A DNA stretch of 44,707 nt from UBA10324 sp038326325 (GTDB lineage Bacteria; Bacteroidota; Bacteroidia; Chitinophagales; UBA10324), in assembly GCA_038326325.1 (NCBI GenBank), contig JBBQJW010000025.1:1-44707 (forward strand), given 5' to 3'. This document shows, piece after piece, positions 1 through 9,196 of the stretch. Numbering within the stretch: position 1 is the first letter of the stretch; each line of letters begins with the position of its first letter. The notes under the pieces are model-generated. The model saw only the letters and a program-made list of their open reading frames with translations, had not been told where the DNA came from and ran no database searches. Made by a program: the position numbers and the translations under genes.

Positions 1-2774
1 TGAAACTTCATTCCGCCTCTGTTCATCAGCATCTGATGAGAGAGAAAACCGGTTTCTTCCGAACGCGCAAGAAACACTTCATCGAAAGCATAATCATCTG
101 AACCTGGTGTAACAGTCAGGTGCGGATTGAAACCGGATAAATTGGATAATAGGGGTGCGTAATCAGCATACAATCTGATTCCAAACCCATCGTTCTTTTT
201 TTTATAATTTATTCTCCAGTTGAATTCAGTACTGAAGAGTATTCCATCTTTGATATACGGATAGACATAAGATATTTTAGAAAGAACATTTTCAATATTA
301 AAATAAATGGAGTAGGGGTTAATCACTTGTTGTTTTTCAAACGAGAATTTCAATTGATTGTATAAATAGTTATTATTTAATTTCAGATATCCCAGATGAT
401 AAACTGAGCCATCATCATTCGTAAAAACTATATAAGGATAATATTCTTTTATAAAAAAAATATTTCTAAGTGTCACCCATTTTTTTGCGTTTAACCTTGG
501 TGATTTATTCTTCAAATTGAAATCTATACGCGAAGAATATCTCTGATACCTTGCAGATGAATCTGCACTATGCAAATCATAATGAAAAGATGAGTAGGTT
601 AAGTTCAAGCAAATATTTTTTATGAAACCATTCTTCGGATAAATAAAATATTCAATATTTCCGATTCCGGTCATCTGCTTTGTTTGAAATGAATACATCG
701 GAGCAAGAACAAAATGAAAATTAGTTGAAGGGATAAATGAATTGTATAGCGCAAGACCCGCCATTCCTTTGTCGTAATTATTCCATCCTACAATTGGTGA
801 AAAAAATAATTGTGTGCGTTTCGGATTTTCAATACTTACAATCGGCTGCAATTTTAATTTTTCAACGCGACGGAATATTCCGTGCATTTTCAATTGATCA
901 TTTCGGTGATTGAATTCAGGAGTTTGGTTTTTATAATCAATCGTCAGCGCATCGTAATTACCATACGGAAATAACACATCTAATTTTCCCATCACACCTC
1001 CGTACCATTTTGTTACAACCGGTTTATTGTCTTTCAAAGCGGTTATACTGTATGGTGCTTTCGCGGCTCCCGCATTTTTTACATTCACATTGTAGTAAAC
1101 TGATGAACCAATGTGAGTGGTGTCTTTTGCTTTCCACAATTTGTAATCAAGTAAATCAGTCGTGTTTAAATATTGATTGAAGAACCAATCGAAATACATC
1201 GGAGATGATTTTTCAAAAACAGTTTTCATGTCTTCAGGATACACATGTTTGAATTTCCATTCGTTGAAAAGTGTGTGCATAGTGCTGTCATATTTTTCCT
1301 GCCCCATTGAAGCCGCGAGGTGACTCATCATCACCGGAACCTTACTGTAAATAATAGCGCCATAATTCAATTGCGTGTATTCAGTCGCCGGAATATCTGC
1401 CGGTTGATCATTGTGCGGTCGAGCGACAATTAAGTAGGTGAGGTATTTTAATTTCTCACTTGTCATTCCCTGCAATCCTAAAAATTTCGGTGCTATGGAA
1501 TTTCCTGTTTTTAAATTTCGATCGGTGTAACGGTCTTCGTAATACGAATTAATTCCTTCATCCATCCACGGATGTTCCCGCTCATTGAATCCAAGAATTC
1601 CGTAAAACCAATTGTGACCAACTTCATGTGCAATTACTCCATCCAATGCACCTGCGCTTACTGTTTTACCAATCACGGTAATCATCGGATATTCCATTCC
1701 TCCCCCCGCAACGAGTGCGCCATCAACAGCAGTTGCATGCGGATAAGGATAATCGCCAACCCATTTCGAATAATAATAAACAGCCGAGTCGACAAAGTGA
1801 ACGGCATTACGCCACACATTCGAATGGTTTTCGGTAAACAAAACAGCGGTCTCCACTTTCTTTCCCGACTCGAGTGTTACAGCATCTTTTACAATCAAGT
1901 ATCTTTTATCGGCAAACCATGCGAAGTCGTGAACATCTTCCGCATGATAGTGTAGTGTTTTCATTTCAGTTGACGAAGCGGGAAATAAAATTCCACCTGC
2001 AGTATCTTTTTCTGCGAGTGATTTTTGTTCGTCACTCATTTCTAAACCTAATTTTTTTAATGAAGCCGCTTCTTTAATCTGCAACCATTTTTTTTCATCT
2101 TCATTCAACAACAAACCGGTCGCATCTATTACATAATTTTTCGGCAGTGTGATAAACACATCGAACACGCCATACTCCGAATAAAATTCTCCCTGATCTA
2201 AATACGGAATCGGATGCCATCCTTTTTTGTCATACACTGCGGGCTTCGGATACCATTGACTAATCTGGTATTGCTGACCGGCGTGACCCATGCGTGAAAA
2301 ATTTTTCGGAATTTTAACTCGAAAAGGAGTAGTGATTGTTATTTGCGATTTTGGTGCAAGTGGTTTGTTCAACCAGATTCGAGCGATGTCGATGTTTGCT
2401 GAATCGTATTCGAGTTTCACTTTTTCTCCATTCACTTCAAAATTCAAACTATCGATGAAACCTCTATCTTCCTCCTTCGAAAAATAAAAATCAACCGCCC
2501 CATTTTCTACTTTCTGTTTCGCGAAAGCGGTGTTGTTATTCTTGTATGCGTTTGGCCATAGGTGAAACCAGATATATTTTATTGTATCAGGTGAATGATT
2601 GATGTAGTCAATACTTTCAGTGGCGTTGAGGAAATTTTTTACATCTTCCAACTTCACCTGAATGGTGTAATTCACTTCCTGTTGCCAGTAATTTTTCAAA
2701 TTATCTTGCGAGAAACTCTTTGATGTGTAAAGTGTAACAGTCAAAAAAAATAATAGTAAAAGACAGTTCTTCAT
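1..2774 (-). CDS. M1 family metallopeptidase (gluzincin aminopeptidase), C-terminus beyond the window
   Basis: This is an exported zinc aminopeptidase that probably trims peptides in the periplasm or at the surface. The start ATG is the complement of 2772-2774, followed by a signal peptide (MKNCLLLLFFLTVTLYTSKS) and no stop before base 1, giving about 924 residues. The substrate-binding GGMEYP motif precedes HEVGH at residues 383-387; the third zinc ligand lies exactly 18 residues later (E406, in WMDEG), so the HExxH-x18-E signature of M1 enzymes is complete. The long region after the catalytic domain is rich in aromatic, strand-like segments, as in Bacteroidota M1 homologues; its function is not known to me. 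It is divergent from the TPR gene. The family is secure; the substrate is not. Confidence 0.93.
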   Translation of the reverse strand, partial: MKNCLLLLFFLTVTLYTSKSFSQDNLKNYWQQEVNYTIQVKLEDVKNFLNATESIDYINHSPDTIKYIWFHLWPNAYKNNNTAFAKQKVENGAVDFYFSKEEDRGFIDSLNFEVNGEKVKLEYDSANIDIARIWLNKPLAPKSQITITTPFRVKIPKNFSRMGHAGQQYQISQWYPKPAVYDKKGWHPIPYLDQGEFYSEYGVFDVFITLPKNYVIDATGLLLNEDEKKWLQIKEAASLKKLGLEMSDEQKSLAEKDTAGGILFPASSTEMKTLHYHAEDVHDFAWFADKRYLIVKDAVTLESGKKVETAVLFTENHSNVWRNAVHFVDSAVYYYSKWVGDYPYPHATAVDGALVAGGGMEYPMITVIGKTVSAGALDGVIAHEVGHNWFYGILGFNEREHPWMDEGINSYYEDRYTDRNLKTGNSIAPKFLGLQGMTSEKLKYLTYLIVARPHNDQPADIPATEYTQLNYGAIIYSKVPVMMSHLAASMGQEKYDSTMHTLFNEWKFKHVYPEDMKTVFEKSSPMYFDWFFNQYLNTTDLLDYKLWKAKDTTHIGSSVYYNVNVKNAGAAKAPYSITALKDNKPVVTKWYGGVMGKLDVLFPYGNYDALTIDYKNQTPEFNHRNDQLKMHGIFRRVEKLKLQPIVSIENPKRTQLFFSPIVGWNNYDKGMAGLALYNSFIPSTNFHFVLAPMYSFQTKQMTGIGNIEYFIYPKNGFIKNICLNLTYSSFHYDLHSADSSARYQRYSSRIDFNLKNKSPRLNAKKWVTLRNIFFIKEYYPYIVFTNDDGSVYHLGYLKLNNNYLYNQLKFSFEKQQVINPYSIYFNIENVLSKISYVYPYIKDGILFSTEFNWRINYKKKNDGFGIRLYADYAPLLSNLSGFNPHLTVTPGSDDYAFDEVFLARSEETGFLSHQMLMNRGGMKF

Positions 2775-2899
2775 AAAACGCTTTGATTGAAGGAAAACAA
2801 ATATAGAAGTACAATGAGTGAAAAGTAAAAGCGGTTATATAACACATTGTGTTCGAAAATAAAACTGAACGAAATTGAATTGATACTTGCGCGAAGGAT

Positions 2900-2907
2900 T
2901 ATATTTG
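2900..2907 (+). promoter_or_regulatory. Bacteroidota-type -7 element for the TPR/comA operon
   Basis: TATATTTG matches the TAnnTTTG -7 consensus of the Bacteroidota housekeeping sigma factor. It lies 19 bases before the ATG at 2927, with TTG triplets at 2875 and 2880 as possible -33 elements. Position and match are seen; activity is inferred. Confidence 0.5.
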
Positions 2908-2926
2908 AATTTGTAAACGAGAGCGA

Positions 2927-4348
2927 ATGGACGAACGAGAAGATTACAATGAAAATCAAAACCCTGAAGACATACTTCTGGCGGTAAAACAATATGAAGA
3001 GCAGCTGAAAAAAAACAAGTCGCTCTTTTTTGATTTAAATACTTTTGAAGAGCTGATTGAATATTACGAGTTAGCAGGTAAAATTGCGAAAGCAATGGAA
3101 GCCGCTGACTTCGCAATTGGCATTTACCCCTTCTCTTCACCCTTGTTAGTGAAGAAAGCATCACTAATGATGCAGCATAGAAAATATAACGACGCTATAA
3201 AATTATTGGACAAAGCTGAGAGCATTGACCCCGGAGAAATCAGCGTTTACTTATTGCGCTCCGACATACTGTTACAGAAAGGAAAACATCAGGAGTGCCT
3301 TGATGTTATTCATAAAGCGATTGACATCGCTGAAGTGGATGAAGTATCAGAATTGTGGTTGGAGATGGCTGATGTATATGAAGACCTCGGAGAGTTCAAT
3401 AAAGTTTTTGATTGTTTAAAAACTGCACTCACTCTTGATCCGAAAAATGAAGAAGCGCTCAACCGCATGTGGTACAGTGTTGATTTGTCAAAACGATTTG
3501 ATGATAGCATTGAGTTTCATCAAAAGATGATTGACGATTCGCCTTACTCTTATTTAGCGTGGCAGAATTTAGGTCTCGCTTATTTCGGTTTGGGATTATT
3601 TGAAAAAGCGGTGGAATCGTTCGAGTTCGTGATCGCGATTAATGAAACTTACGATTTGGCTTATCGCGATTGCGCTGAAACACTTTATCGCATGGGTGAA
3701 TACCACAAGGCGATTGAATATTATCACAAGGCCATTCACTACTCGCGCCCGTTCGAAGATTTATTTTATTGTATTGGTGAGTGTTACGAAAAGTTGAAGG
3801 AGTTCGGCAAAGCGAGATTATACTATCGCAAAGCCATTAACATCGAACCTGAATTGGATATTGCTGTATATCGAATAGGTGTAACATTCCAGAAGGAAAA
3901 ACAATATCACAACGCACTTTCTTTTTTCAAACGCGCAATGCGCATGGAGCCAATGCGACTTTCATACATGCTCGCCGCTGCGAAAACTGCTTATGCGTTA
4001 CACGACTTAAACCAATTACTCGATGTAAGCGATAGATTAATTGCGCTCTCACCCAAAGTGAAAGGTTTCAAAGCTTATGAGCAGGTAGTTGAATATTTAA
4101 TTCAATTGAAGAGTATTGAGCAGGCAGTTGAAATAATTTCTATAGTTGAACAAGATAAAGGTCCGTCAATTAATATGACTCTACTAAAAGCGGTCGCGTC
4201 GTTCAGAGATGGATTTAAACAATATGGTATTGAATTACTCAGTCAGGTTTTGTTCGCCGATAAAAGCAAACTGAAAATGTTTTTTCGTTTAATGCCTGAA
4301 ATGAAAAAGGATAGCGAGGTGTTAAGAATTATTGATATTTACGCCTGA
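2927..4348 (+). CDS. Tetratricopeptide repeat protein
   Basis: This 473-residue soluble protein consists almost entirely of TPR helices. No signal peptide or membrane segment is visible, so it is probably cytoplasmic. An acidic N-terminus (MDEREDYNENQ) is followed by about ten TPR-like units with the usual A/G/Y/P spacing, for example around residues 205-345 (WQNLGLAYFGLGLFEKAVES and following). TPRs mediate protein-protein contacts; the partner cannot be read from the sequence. It ends 16 bases before the preferred comA start, and the longest reading of comA would overlap it, so the two are likely cotranscribed. One copy of the dispersed word lies at 3269 and encodes Leu-Leu-Gln. Confidence 0.88.
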   Translation: MDEREDYNENQNPEDILLAVKQYEEQLKKNKSLFFDLNTFEELIEYYELAGKIAKAMEAADFAIGIYPFSSPLLVKKASLMMQHRKYNDAIKLLDKAESIDPGEISVYLLRSDILLQKGKHQECLDVIHKAIDIAEVDEVSELWLEMADVYEDLGEFNKVFDCLKTALTLDPKNEEALNRMWYSVDLSKRFDDSIEFHQKMIDDSPYSYLAWQNLGLAYFGLGLFEKAVESFEFVIAINETYDLAYRDCAETLYRMGEYHKAIEYYHKAIHYSRPFEDLFYCIGECYEKLKEFGKARLYYRKAINIEPELDIAVYRIGVTFQKEKQYHNALSFFKRAMRMEPMRLSYMLAAAKTAYALHDLNQLLDVSDRLIALSPKVKGFKAYEQVVEYLIQLKSIEQAVEIISIVEQDKGPSINMTLLKAVASFRDGFKQYGIELLSQVLFADKSKLKMFFRLMPEMKKDSEVLRIIDIYA

Positions 4349-4364
4349 GAAAAAATCTTACTCT

Positions 4365-5132
4365 ATGAATTTTGAATTGAAGAATTTACCTGAGCGTTTG
4401 GCAAAGCCACGCAAAACAGGTTTGGCAATGGTTATGGACAAAGGATTAAGCGTGCGTGAAGCAGAAGACCTGATGTCGGTTGCTGAACCATACATTGATG
4501 TAATTAAATTGGGGTTCGGAACTGCGTATGTTACACCTAATCTTGAAAAGAAATTGGAGGTTTATCGAGAAGCAAAAATTCCGGTTTACTTCGGTGGAAC
4601 CTTGCTCGAGTGTTTCATTCTCCGCGATCAGTTCGAAGATTATTTACGATTACTCGATAAATATAAAATTGATTTTGTTGAAGTATCCGATGGAAGCATT
4701 GATATGCCGCACGATGTAAAATGCAAGTACATCAACACGCTTTCGAAAACAAAAACTGTTTTATCAGAAGTAGGTTCCAAGGATGAACAAAAAATTATTC
4801 CACCATACAAGTGGATCGAATTGATGAATACAGAACTCGAAGCTGGTTCGTGGAAGGTAATCGCCGAGGCGCGGGAAGGTGGAAATGTGGGCATCTATCG
4901 CGGCACGGGTGAAGTGCGTAGCGGATTGGTGGAAGAAATTTTATGGAAAATTCCGGGTGAGAATATTATTTGGGAAGCGCCCAATAAAGCGCAACAGGTT
5001 TGGTTCATAAAACTCGCGGGCGCTAATGTTAATCTTGGAAATATTTCTCCCGCCGAAGTTTTACCTCTCGAAACTTTGCGTTTGGGATTGCGAGGCGACA
5101 CGCTGTTACACTTTTATCAGCCGACTTCTTAA
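4365..5132 (+). CDS. comA: Phosphosulfolactate synthase (ComA family)
   Basis: The family adds sulfite to phosphoenolpyruvate to give (2R)-phospho-3-sulfolactate, the first step of coenzyme M synthesis in methanogens and of sulfolactate formation in some bacteria. Visible family features are VMDKGLS near the N-terminus, IKLGFGTAYV, VYFGGTLLE, FVEVSDGSI and a late EAPNKAQQVWFI segment. I choose ATG 4365 (255 residues) because the longer frame from 4332 uses an overlapping, poorly conserved-looking N-terminus. Bacteroidota do not make coenzyme M, so the product may feed sulfolactate or sulfonate metabolism; supply of sulfonolipid precursors is an inference. No ComB or ComC homologue is adjacent. 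Confidence 0.85.
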   Translation: MNFELKNLPERLAKPRKTGLAMVMDKGLSVREAEDLMSVAEPYIDVIKLGFGTAYVTPNLEKKLEVYREAKIPVYFGGTLLECFILRDQFEDYLRLLDKYKIDFVEVSDGSIDMPHDVKCKYINTLSKTKTVLSEVGSKDEQKIIPPYKWIELMNTELEAGSWKVIAEAREGGNVGIYRGTGEVRSGLVEEILWKIPGENIIWEAPNKAQQVWFIKLAGANVNLGNISPAEVLPLETLRLGLRGDTLLHFYQPTS

Positions 5133-5152
5133 ATTATTTAAAATAATTAGTC

Positions 5153-5380
5153 ATGGAAAAGGCAATTGAAAGAATAAGCATCAATCCTGAAATCAGGTTT
5201 GGAAAACCTTGTATAAAAGGAACTCGAATCGCGGTAGTTGATATTCTTGAATGGCTTGCGTCTGGAATGACTCATTTGGAAATTATAAATGACTTTCCAT
5301 CGATTAAAGAAGAAGATATAATCGCCGCTTTGACTTTCGCGGCGAATAGGGAAGCAATGTTAAAAATGATTGCCGCCTGA
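5153..5380 (+). CDS. DUF433 domain protein, probable antitoxin
   Basis: This 75-residue protein has the DUF433 pattern: RISINPEIRFGKPCIKGTRI, then VVDILEWLASGMTHLEIINDFPSIKEEDIIAAL. The domain has a winged-helix-like fold and is normally paired with a DUF5615/PIN-like protein. The stop at 5378-5380 is separated from the next ATG by one base, so the two are translationally coupled. It is interpreted as the DNA-binding or antitoxin half of a VapBC-like module; that role is inferred from family context. Confidence 0.85.
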   Translation: MEKAIERISINPEIRFGKPCIKGTRIAVVDILEWLASGMTHLEIINDFPSIKEEDIIAALTFAANREAMLKMIAA

Positions 5381-5381
5381 A

Positions 5382-5717
5382 ATGAAACTTCTGATTGATG
5401 CGAATCTTTCGTGGAGGTTAAAGAAAAGGTTCGCTGTTATTTTTTCTGAAATTATTCATGCCGATGAATTAAAAGTTATTCAGCCAGCTTCCGATGTGCA
5501 AATTTGGAACTATGCTAAAGAGAATGGTTTTATCATTATAACGAATGATGAAGACTTCATGACATATTCAATTCTTTTTTCTTTTCCACCTAAAATAATT
5601 TTAATTAAAACTGGAAATCAAAGCACGAATTTTATTGCTGAATTAATTGGCAATCATATTTCTGATATTTCTTCGATGAATGCCTCTGAAGATTATGGAA
5701 TTCTTGAATTGTATTAA
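5382..5717 (+). CDS. DUF5615 PIN-like protein, probable toxin
   Basis: The preferred start is ATG 5382 (MKLLIDANLS, 111 residues) rather than the upstream TTG at 5370, which overlaps the DUF433 gene. The N-terminal LLIDANLSWRL and the central IIITNDEDF are the acidic clusters expected in this PIN-like RNase family. The gene directly follows the DUF433 partner, and the pair sits between comA and aroE. The toxin function is inferred from family and arrangement. Confidence 0.82.
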   Translation: MKLLIDANLSWRLKKRFAVIFSEIIHADELKVIQPASDVQIWNYAKENGFIIITNDEDFMTYSILFSFPPKIILIKTGNQSTNFIAELIGNHISDISSMNASEDYGILELY

Positions 5718-5726
5718 CAGGTTCAA

Positions 5727-6464
5727 ATGAATGAAGAAAGGAAAAATTACGGAGTAATTGGTTTTCCTCTAACTCATTCTTTCAGCCCTGAATATTTTAA
5801 AAATAAATTTCAGCGGGAAAATATTGAGGCGAACTATTCCGCCTTCCCGATTGAGAACCTGTTACAGTTGCGCGAATTAGCGACTGAAAAAGAACTGAGT
5901 GGCTTCAACATCACTATTCCTTACAAGGAAAAAATTATTTCATCGCTTGATTCACTTGATAAAATCGCTGAAGAAATCGGCGCCGTGAATTGCGTGAAAG
6001 TGGAAGGCGAAAAATTAGTCGGATATAATACAGACGCTTACGGATTTGAATTCGCTTTAGAAGAAGTAATGAAATCAAAACCCGAAAACGCTTTGGTGCT
6101 TGGTATCGGCGGCGCGGCGAGAGCGGTTAAATATGTTTTGAAAAATTCGGGAATCAATTTCAAATCAGTTGTTCGAGATAAATCAAAAGGAGATTTGCTT
6201 TGGAATGAACTGACTGAAAAAATAATTTTGGAACACGAGCTTATTGTTAATTGCACTCCACTTGGGATGTCGCCGAATGAAAAATCATTTCCTCCGATTC
6301 CATATTCCGCGATAACTGAAAAACATTTGCTATTCGATTTGGTTTACAATCCCGCTGAAACTTTATTTCTGAAAAACGGAAAGGAGAGAGGCGCTTCAAT
6401 AACAAACGGGTTGCGAATGTTAGAATTGCAGGCGGAAAAAAGCTGGGAGATTTGGAGCAGCTGA
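5727..6464 (+). CDS. aroE: Shikimate dehydrogenase
   Basis: This cytoplasmic enzyme reduces 3-dehydroshikimate to shikimate with NADPH in aromatic amino-acid synthesis. The 245 residues show the substrate-binding HSFSP (S18, S20), NITIPYK with catalytic K67, catalytic D103 in NTDAYGFE, and the glycine-rich NADP loop GIGGAARAV at about 125-133. The length is slightly below the typical 260-280. It starts 9 bases after the DUF5615 stop. Another shikimate-pathway gene (the DAHP synthase fusion) lies 3 kb away on the other strand. Confidence 0.95.
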   Translation: MNEERKNYGVIGFPLTHSFSPEYFKNKFQRENIEANYSAFPIENLLQLRELATEKELSGFNITIPYKEKIISSLDSLDKIAEEIGAVNCVKVEGEKLVGYNTDAYGFEFALEEVMKSKPENALVLGIGGAARAVKYVLKNSGINFKSVVRDKSKGDLLWNELTEKIILEHELIVNCTPLGMSPNEKSFPPIPYSAITEKHLLFDLVYNPAETLFLKNGKERGASITNGLRMLELQAEKSWEIWSS

Positions 6465-6501
6465 AAAAATCATTTTACCTTTAAACTATAATTTTCTTTT
6501 A

Positions 6502-7800
6502 ATGGAATTTCTTTTTCTCTTTATTGGATTGGGAGTTGGAATCGCGATTGGATTTTATTTCGCGAAATCTTCTTCAGCGAAAAACGCGAATGAATTGCAA
6601 ACCGCGAAAGCGGTGGCGGAGCAACAAGCGAATGATATTCGCGTACAGTTGGAACAATTGAAAAATCAATTGACGAAAAGCGGCGATGATGTTTTGAAAC
6701 TGAATTCATTTGTAGCGACATCGCAAAATGAAAATGAAAACCTGAAACAAAGATTGAGCGAACAAAAAATTCAACTGGAAGAATTGAATCAGAAACTCAA
6801 AATGGAATTTGAATTGCTCGCAAATAAAATTCTCGAAGAGAAATCACAAAAATTCACCGACCAGAATAAAGCTAATCTTGATATTATTTTAAATCCGTTG
6901 AAAGAACGGATTAAAGAGTTTGAAGATAAAGTTGATAAAACATATAAGACCGAAGCCGCTGAAAGAAATTCATTGAAAGGAGAAATAAAAAATTTATTCG
7001 AACTCAGTCAGAAGCTGAATCAGGAGGCGAGCAATCTCACCAACGCGTTGAAAGGCCAAACAAAATTACAGGGCAATTGGGGCGAAATGATTTTAGAAAG
7101 TATTTTGGAAAAATCAGGATTGGTAAAGGGGCGTGAATATTTCACGCAGGAAAGTTTCACCAATGACGAAGGCAAAAGATTTCAACCCGATGTAGTTGTG
7201 AAACTGCCGGAAGAAAAAAATGTGATCATCGATTCAAAAGTTTCACTCATCGCTTACGAAAATTTTTGCTCGGCGGAAAATGACGATGACTGCAAACTGT
7301 TTTTAACGCAACACATTCAATCGCTAAAAAATCACATGAAAGGATTGAGTGAAAAAAAATACCAACAGTTGTATGAACTTGATGGGTTGGATTATGTAAT
7401 CATGTTCGTACCTATTGAGCCTGCATTTAATGTTGCAGTGCAGAATGAACCAAATCTTTGGAATGAGGCATTCGAACGAAACATTGTTATTGTAAGCACT
7501 TCAACTTTGTGGGCTGTGCTTCGAACCATCGCAAGCATTTGGAAGCAAGAAAAACAAAACAACAATTCATTGGAGATAGCGCGATTGAGTGGGGCGCTCT
7601 ACGACAAGTTCGTCGGCTTCAGCGAAGACATGATTGATATTGGAAAAAAAATAGACCAGAGCAAGGCGGGATATGTGGAAGCAATGAAAAAATTGTCGGA
7701 AGGAAATGGAAACCTTGTTCGCTCGACCGAAAAAATAAAGGAACTCGGTGCGAAAGCATCAAAGAGCTTAAACGCCGGACTGTTACAGCGGTCCGAATAA
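6502..7800 (+). CDS. rmuC: DNA recombination protein RmuC
   Basis: This 432-residue protein has an N-terminal membrane helix (FLFLFIGLGVGIAIGFYF), a long coiled coil (about residues 25-190) and the RmuC nuclease-like domain. The conserved block begins at GNWGEMILESILE, continues through FQPDVVVKLPE to IIDSKVSL, which holds the PD-(D/E)xK-like acidic and Lys residues. The family limits inversions and rearrangements at short inverted repeats in E. coli; the exact mechanism is not settled. It lies 37 bases after aroE on the same strand. It ends with a copy of the dispersed word at 7780 (Leu-Leu-Gln). Confidence 0.93.
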   Translation: MEFLFLFIGLGVGIAIGFYFAKSSSAKNANELQTAKAVAEQQANDIRVQLEQLKNQLTKSGDDVLKLNSFVATSQNENENLKQRLSEQKIQLEELNQKLKMEFELLANKILEEKSQKFTDQNKANLDIILNPLKERIKEFEDKVDKTYKTEAAERNSLKGEIKNLFELSQKLNQEASNLTNALKGQTKLQGNWGEMILESILEKSGLVKGREYFTQESFTNDEGKRFQPDVVVKLPEEKNVIIDSKVSLIAYENFCSAENDDDCKLFLTQHIQSLKNHMKGLSEKKYQQLYELDGLDYVIMFVPIEPAFNVAVQNEPNLWNEAFERNIVIVSTSTLWAVLRTIASIWKQEKQNNNSLEIARLSGALYDKFVGFSEDMIDIGKKIDQSKAGYVEAMKKLSEGNGNLVRSTEKIKELGAKASKSLNAGLLQRSE

Positions 7801-7811
7801 TTTGTTTAGTT

Positions 7812-7836
7812 GCCACTAAGGTACGAAGGCATTAAG
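7812..7836. repeat. Degenerate short-word intergenic repeat
   Basis: Between the convergent rmuC and membrane-protein genes, the words CACTAAGG, TACGAAGG and CATTAAG follow each other as degenerate copies of one 8-base unit. I cannot assign a function. Confidence 0.4.
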
Positions 7837-7843
7837 AAATAAT

Positions 7844-9196
7844 TTATCTTAGATCTAATAGTTTTTTATCGTCTTCGGTAACGGATGACTTCAAGAAAAC
7901 ACGCCAGTAATATTTTTCATTCATAGAGTCCCAATGAATTATTTGTACTGATGCCTGCCATGATTGAAAACAATTGAGCACTATAAGTAATGCAAGGCAA
8001 ACCATATAACTGTACCGAATAATTTTTTGCTTGCTTAAAACAAAATGTGTTACATATGAAATGTAAATTGCAAGCAAAGCATAAGATTGAATAAGGGCAC
8101 GGCAACCAAAACTTCCACCATACCACCATTCTTCCCAGCTAAATAAGACATAAATGGATGACAGAAAGTAGAAGACAAAAGGGATTTTGAAAAAATTGAG
8201 TTTGTTTCCTTTCATGGAAAAGTAAAACCCAATAAAGCCTAATAAGGCAAGTGGTGTGTAAACGAACCACCCTTTTTTGTAACTAAATAATCCATCGATT
8301 ATATGAGGATGAAGAAAATCAAATTTTTCTTTTCCATAAGAATAATAAATCCATGAACCGGTTGCATGTTTCCAATATATAAACTGAACGCTGAGCGGAA
8401 TTAAAAATGCAATAATGAAAGCAAATAATTTAATTCGATTTTTCCACCAGAGAAAAAAATGTTCTTTTATTGAAGCGAAAGAATTTATTTCCCAACAAAG
8501 AGGAATCAAAATCAGAAGTGAATCAGTTGGTCGCATAAGTGTTGCTAATCCAATTGCAAAACCCAAAATCATTGAATATTTTAATGAAGGGTTTTTGTAC
8601 CACTTATAAGTAGAAAACAGAACGACAACATAAAGGAAAAAGAGATACGAATGACTGAAACCCTGATAGAGGTAAGAGTAGATGAACAAATTTGTTCCGA
8701 ATGCAATTATAATTATTGTGAGTGCGACTATTACATCAGAAAAATAACTCAAAAGAAATTTTCGGAGTAAAAGCAATCCGGCAAAAACAAAAAGGATGGT
8801 GCTGAGACATACAGCTAATTGAAATGGTGCTGAGAATCCGTCGTCGGGGAAATTATTTGTGAGATGACAATAAAGTTGTGCAATCAAATAAAGCGGAAGC
8901 TGAAATAGTGCAACACCACATGTGTATTTGATTACAATATCGTGTGTTGAAGAGTTTTTGGAAAATAAATAGTTTGCTGAACTATCAAGCGGCGTATAAG
9001 AAGAATCAATTTTTGAATAGAACTGAAGGTGGTCAATATCATGAAAACTTAAAACTGAAGGAAGGTAAAGTTGGTATCCGGCGGCATCCCATACTAAAAC
9101 ATTGTGCCGATTAAAGTTATTAATATTTCGGGTTAACCAAACTGTTACAGTTAAAAAGAGGAAGCAGGAAAATAAGGATATGAAATTTTTTTTCAC
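7844..9196 (-). CDS. Polytopic membrane protein, GT-C glycosyltransferase-like
   Basis: This 450-residue protein has about ten to twelve hydrophobic segments. The first is followed by a periplasmic loop with WDAAGYQLYLP, where an Asp just after the first membrane helix resembles the catalytic acid of GT-C enzymes such as the PMT/ArnT group. A conserved-looking LMRPTDSLLIL lies after a middle helix, also common in this group. The ATG overlaps the end of the upstream DAHP synthase gene by 4 bases, so the two are coupled. No donor or acceptor can be named. Assignment to GT-C is by pattern, not by a full motif set. Confidence 0.6.
   Translation of the reverse strand: MKKNFISLFSCFLFLTVTVWLTRNINNFNRHNVLVWDAAGYQLYLPSVLSFHDIDHLQFYSKIDSSYTPLDSSANYLFSKNSSTHDIVIKYTCGVALFQLPLYLIAQLYCHLTNNFPDDGFSAPFQLAVCLSTILFVFAGLLLLRKFLLSYFSDVIVALTIIIIAFGTNLFIYSYLYQGFSHSYLFFLYVVVLFSTYKWYKNPSLKYSMILGFAIGLATLMRPTDSLLILIPLCWEINSFASIKEHFFLWWKNRIKLFAFIIAFLIPLSVQFIYWKHATGSWIYYSYGKEKFDFLHPHIIDGLFSYKKGWFVYTPLALLGFIGFYFSMKGNKLNFFKIPFVFYFLSSIYVLFSWEEWWYGGSFGCRALIQSYALLAIYISYVTHFVLSKQKIIRYSYMVCLALLIVLNCFQSWQASVQIIHWDSMNEKYYWRVFLKSSVTEDDKKLLDLR

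Noticed and set aside
2771..3164. Minus-strand frames overlapping the start of the TPR gene
   Set aside because: They are antisense to the TPR gene, and the promoter and gene order favour the plus strand.
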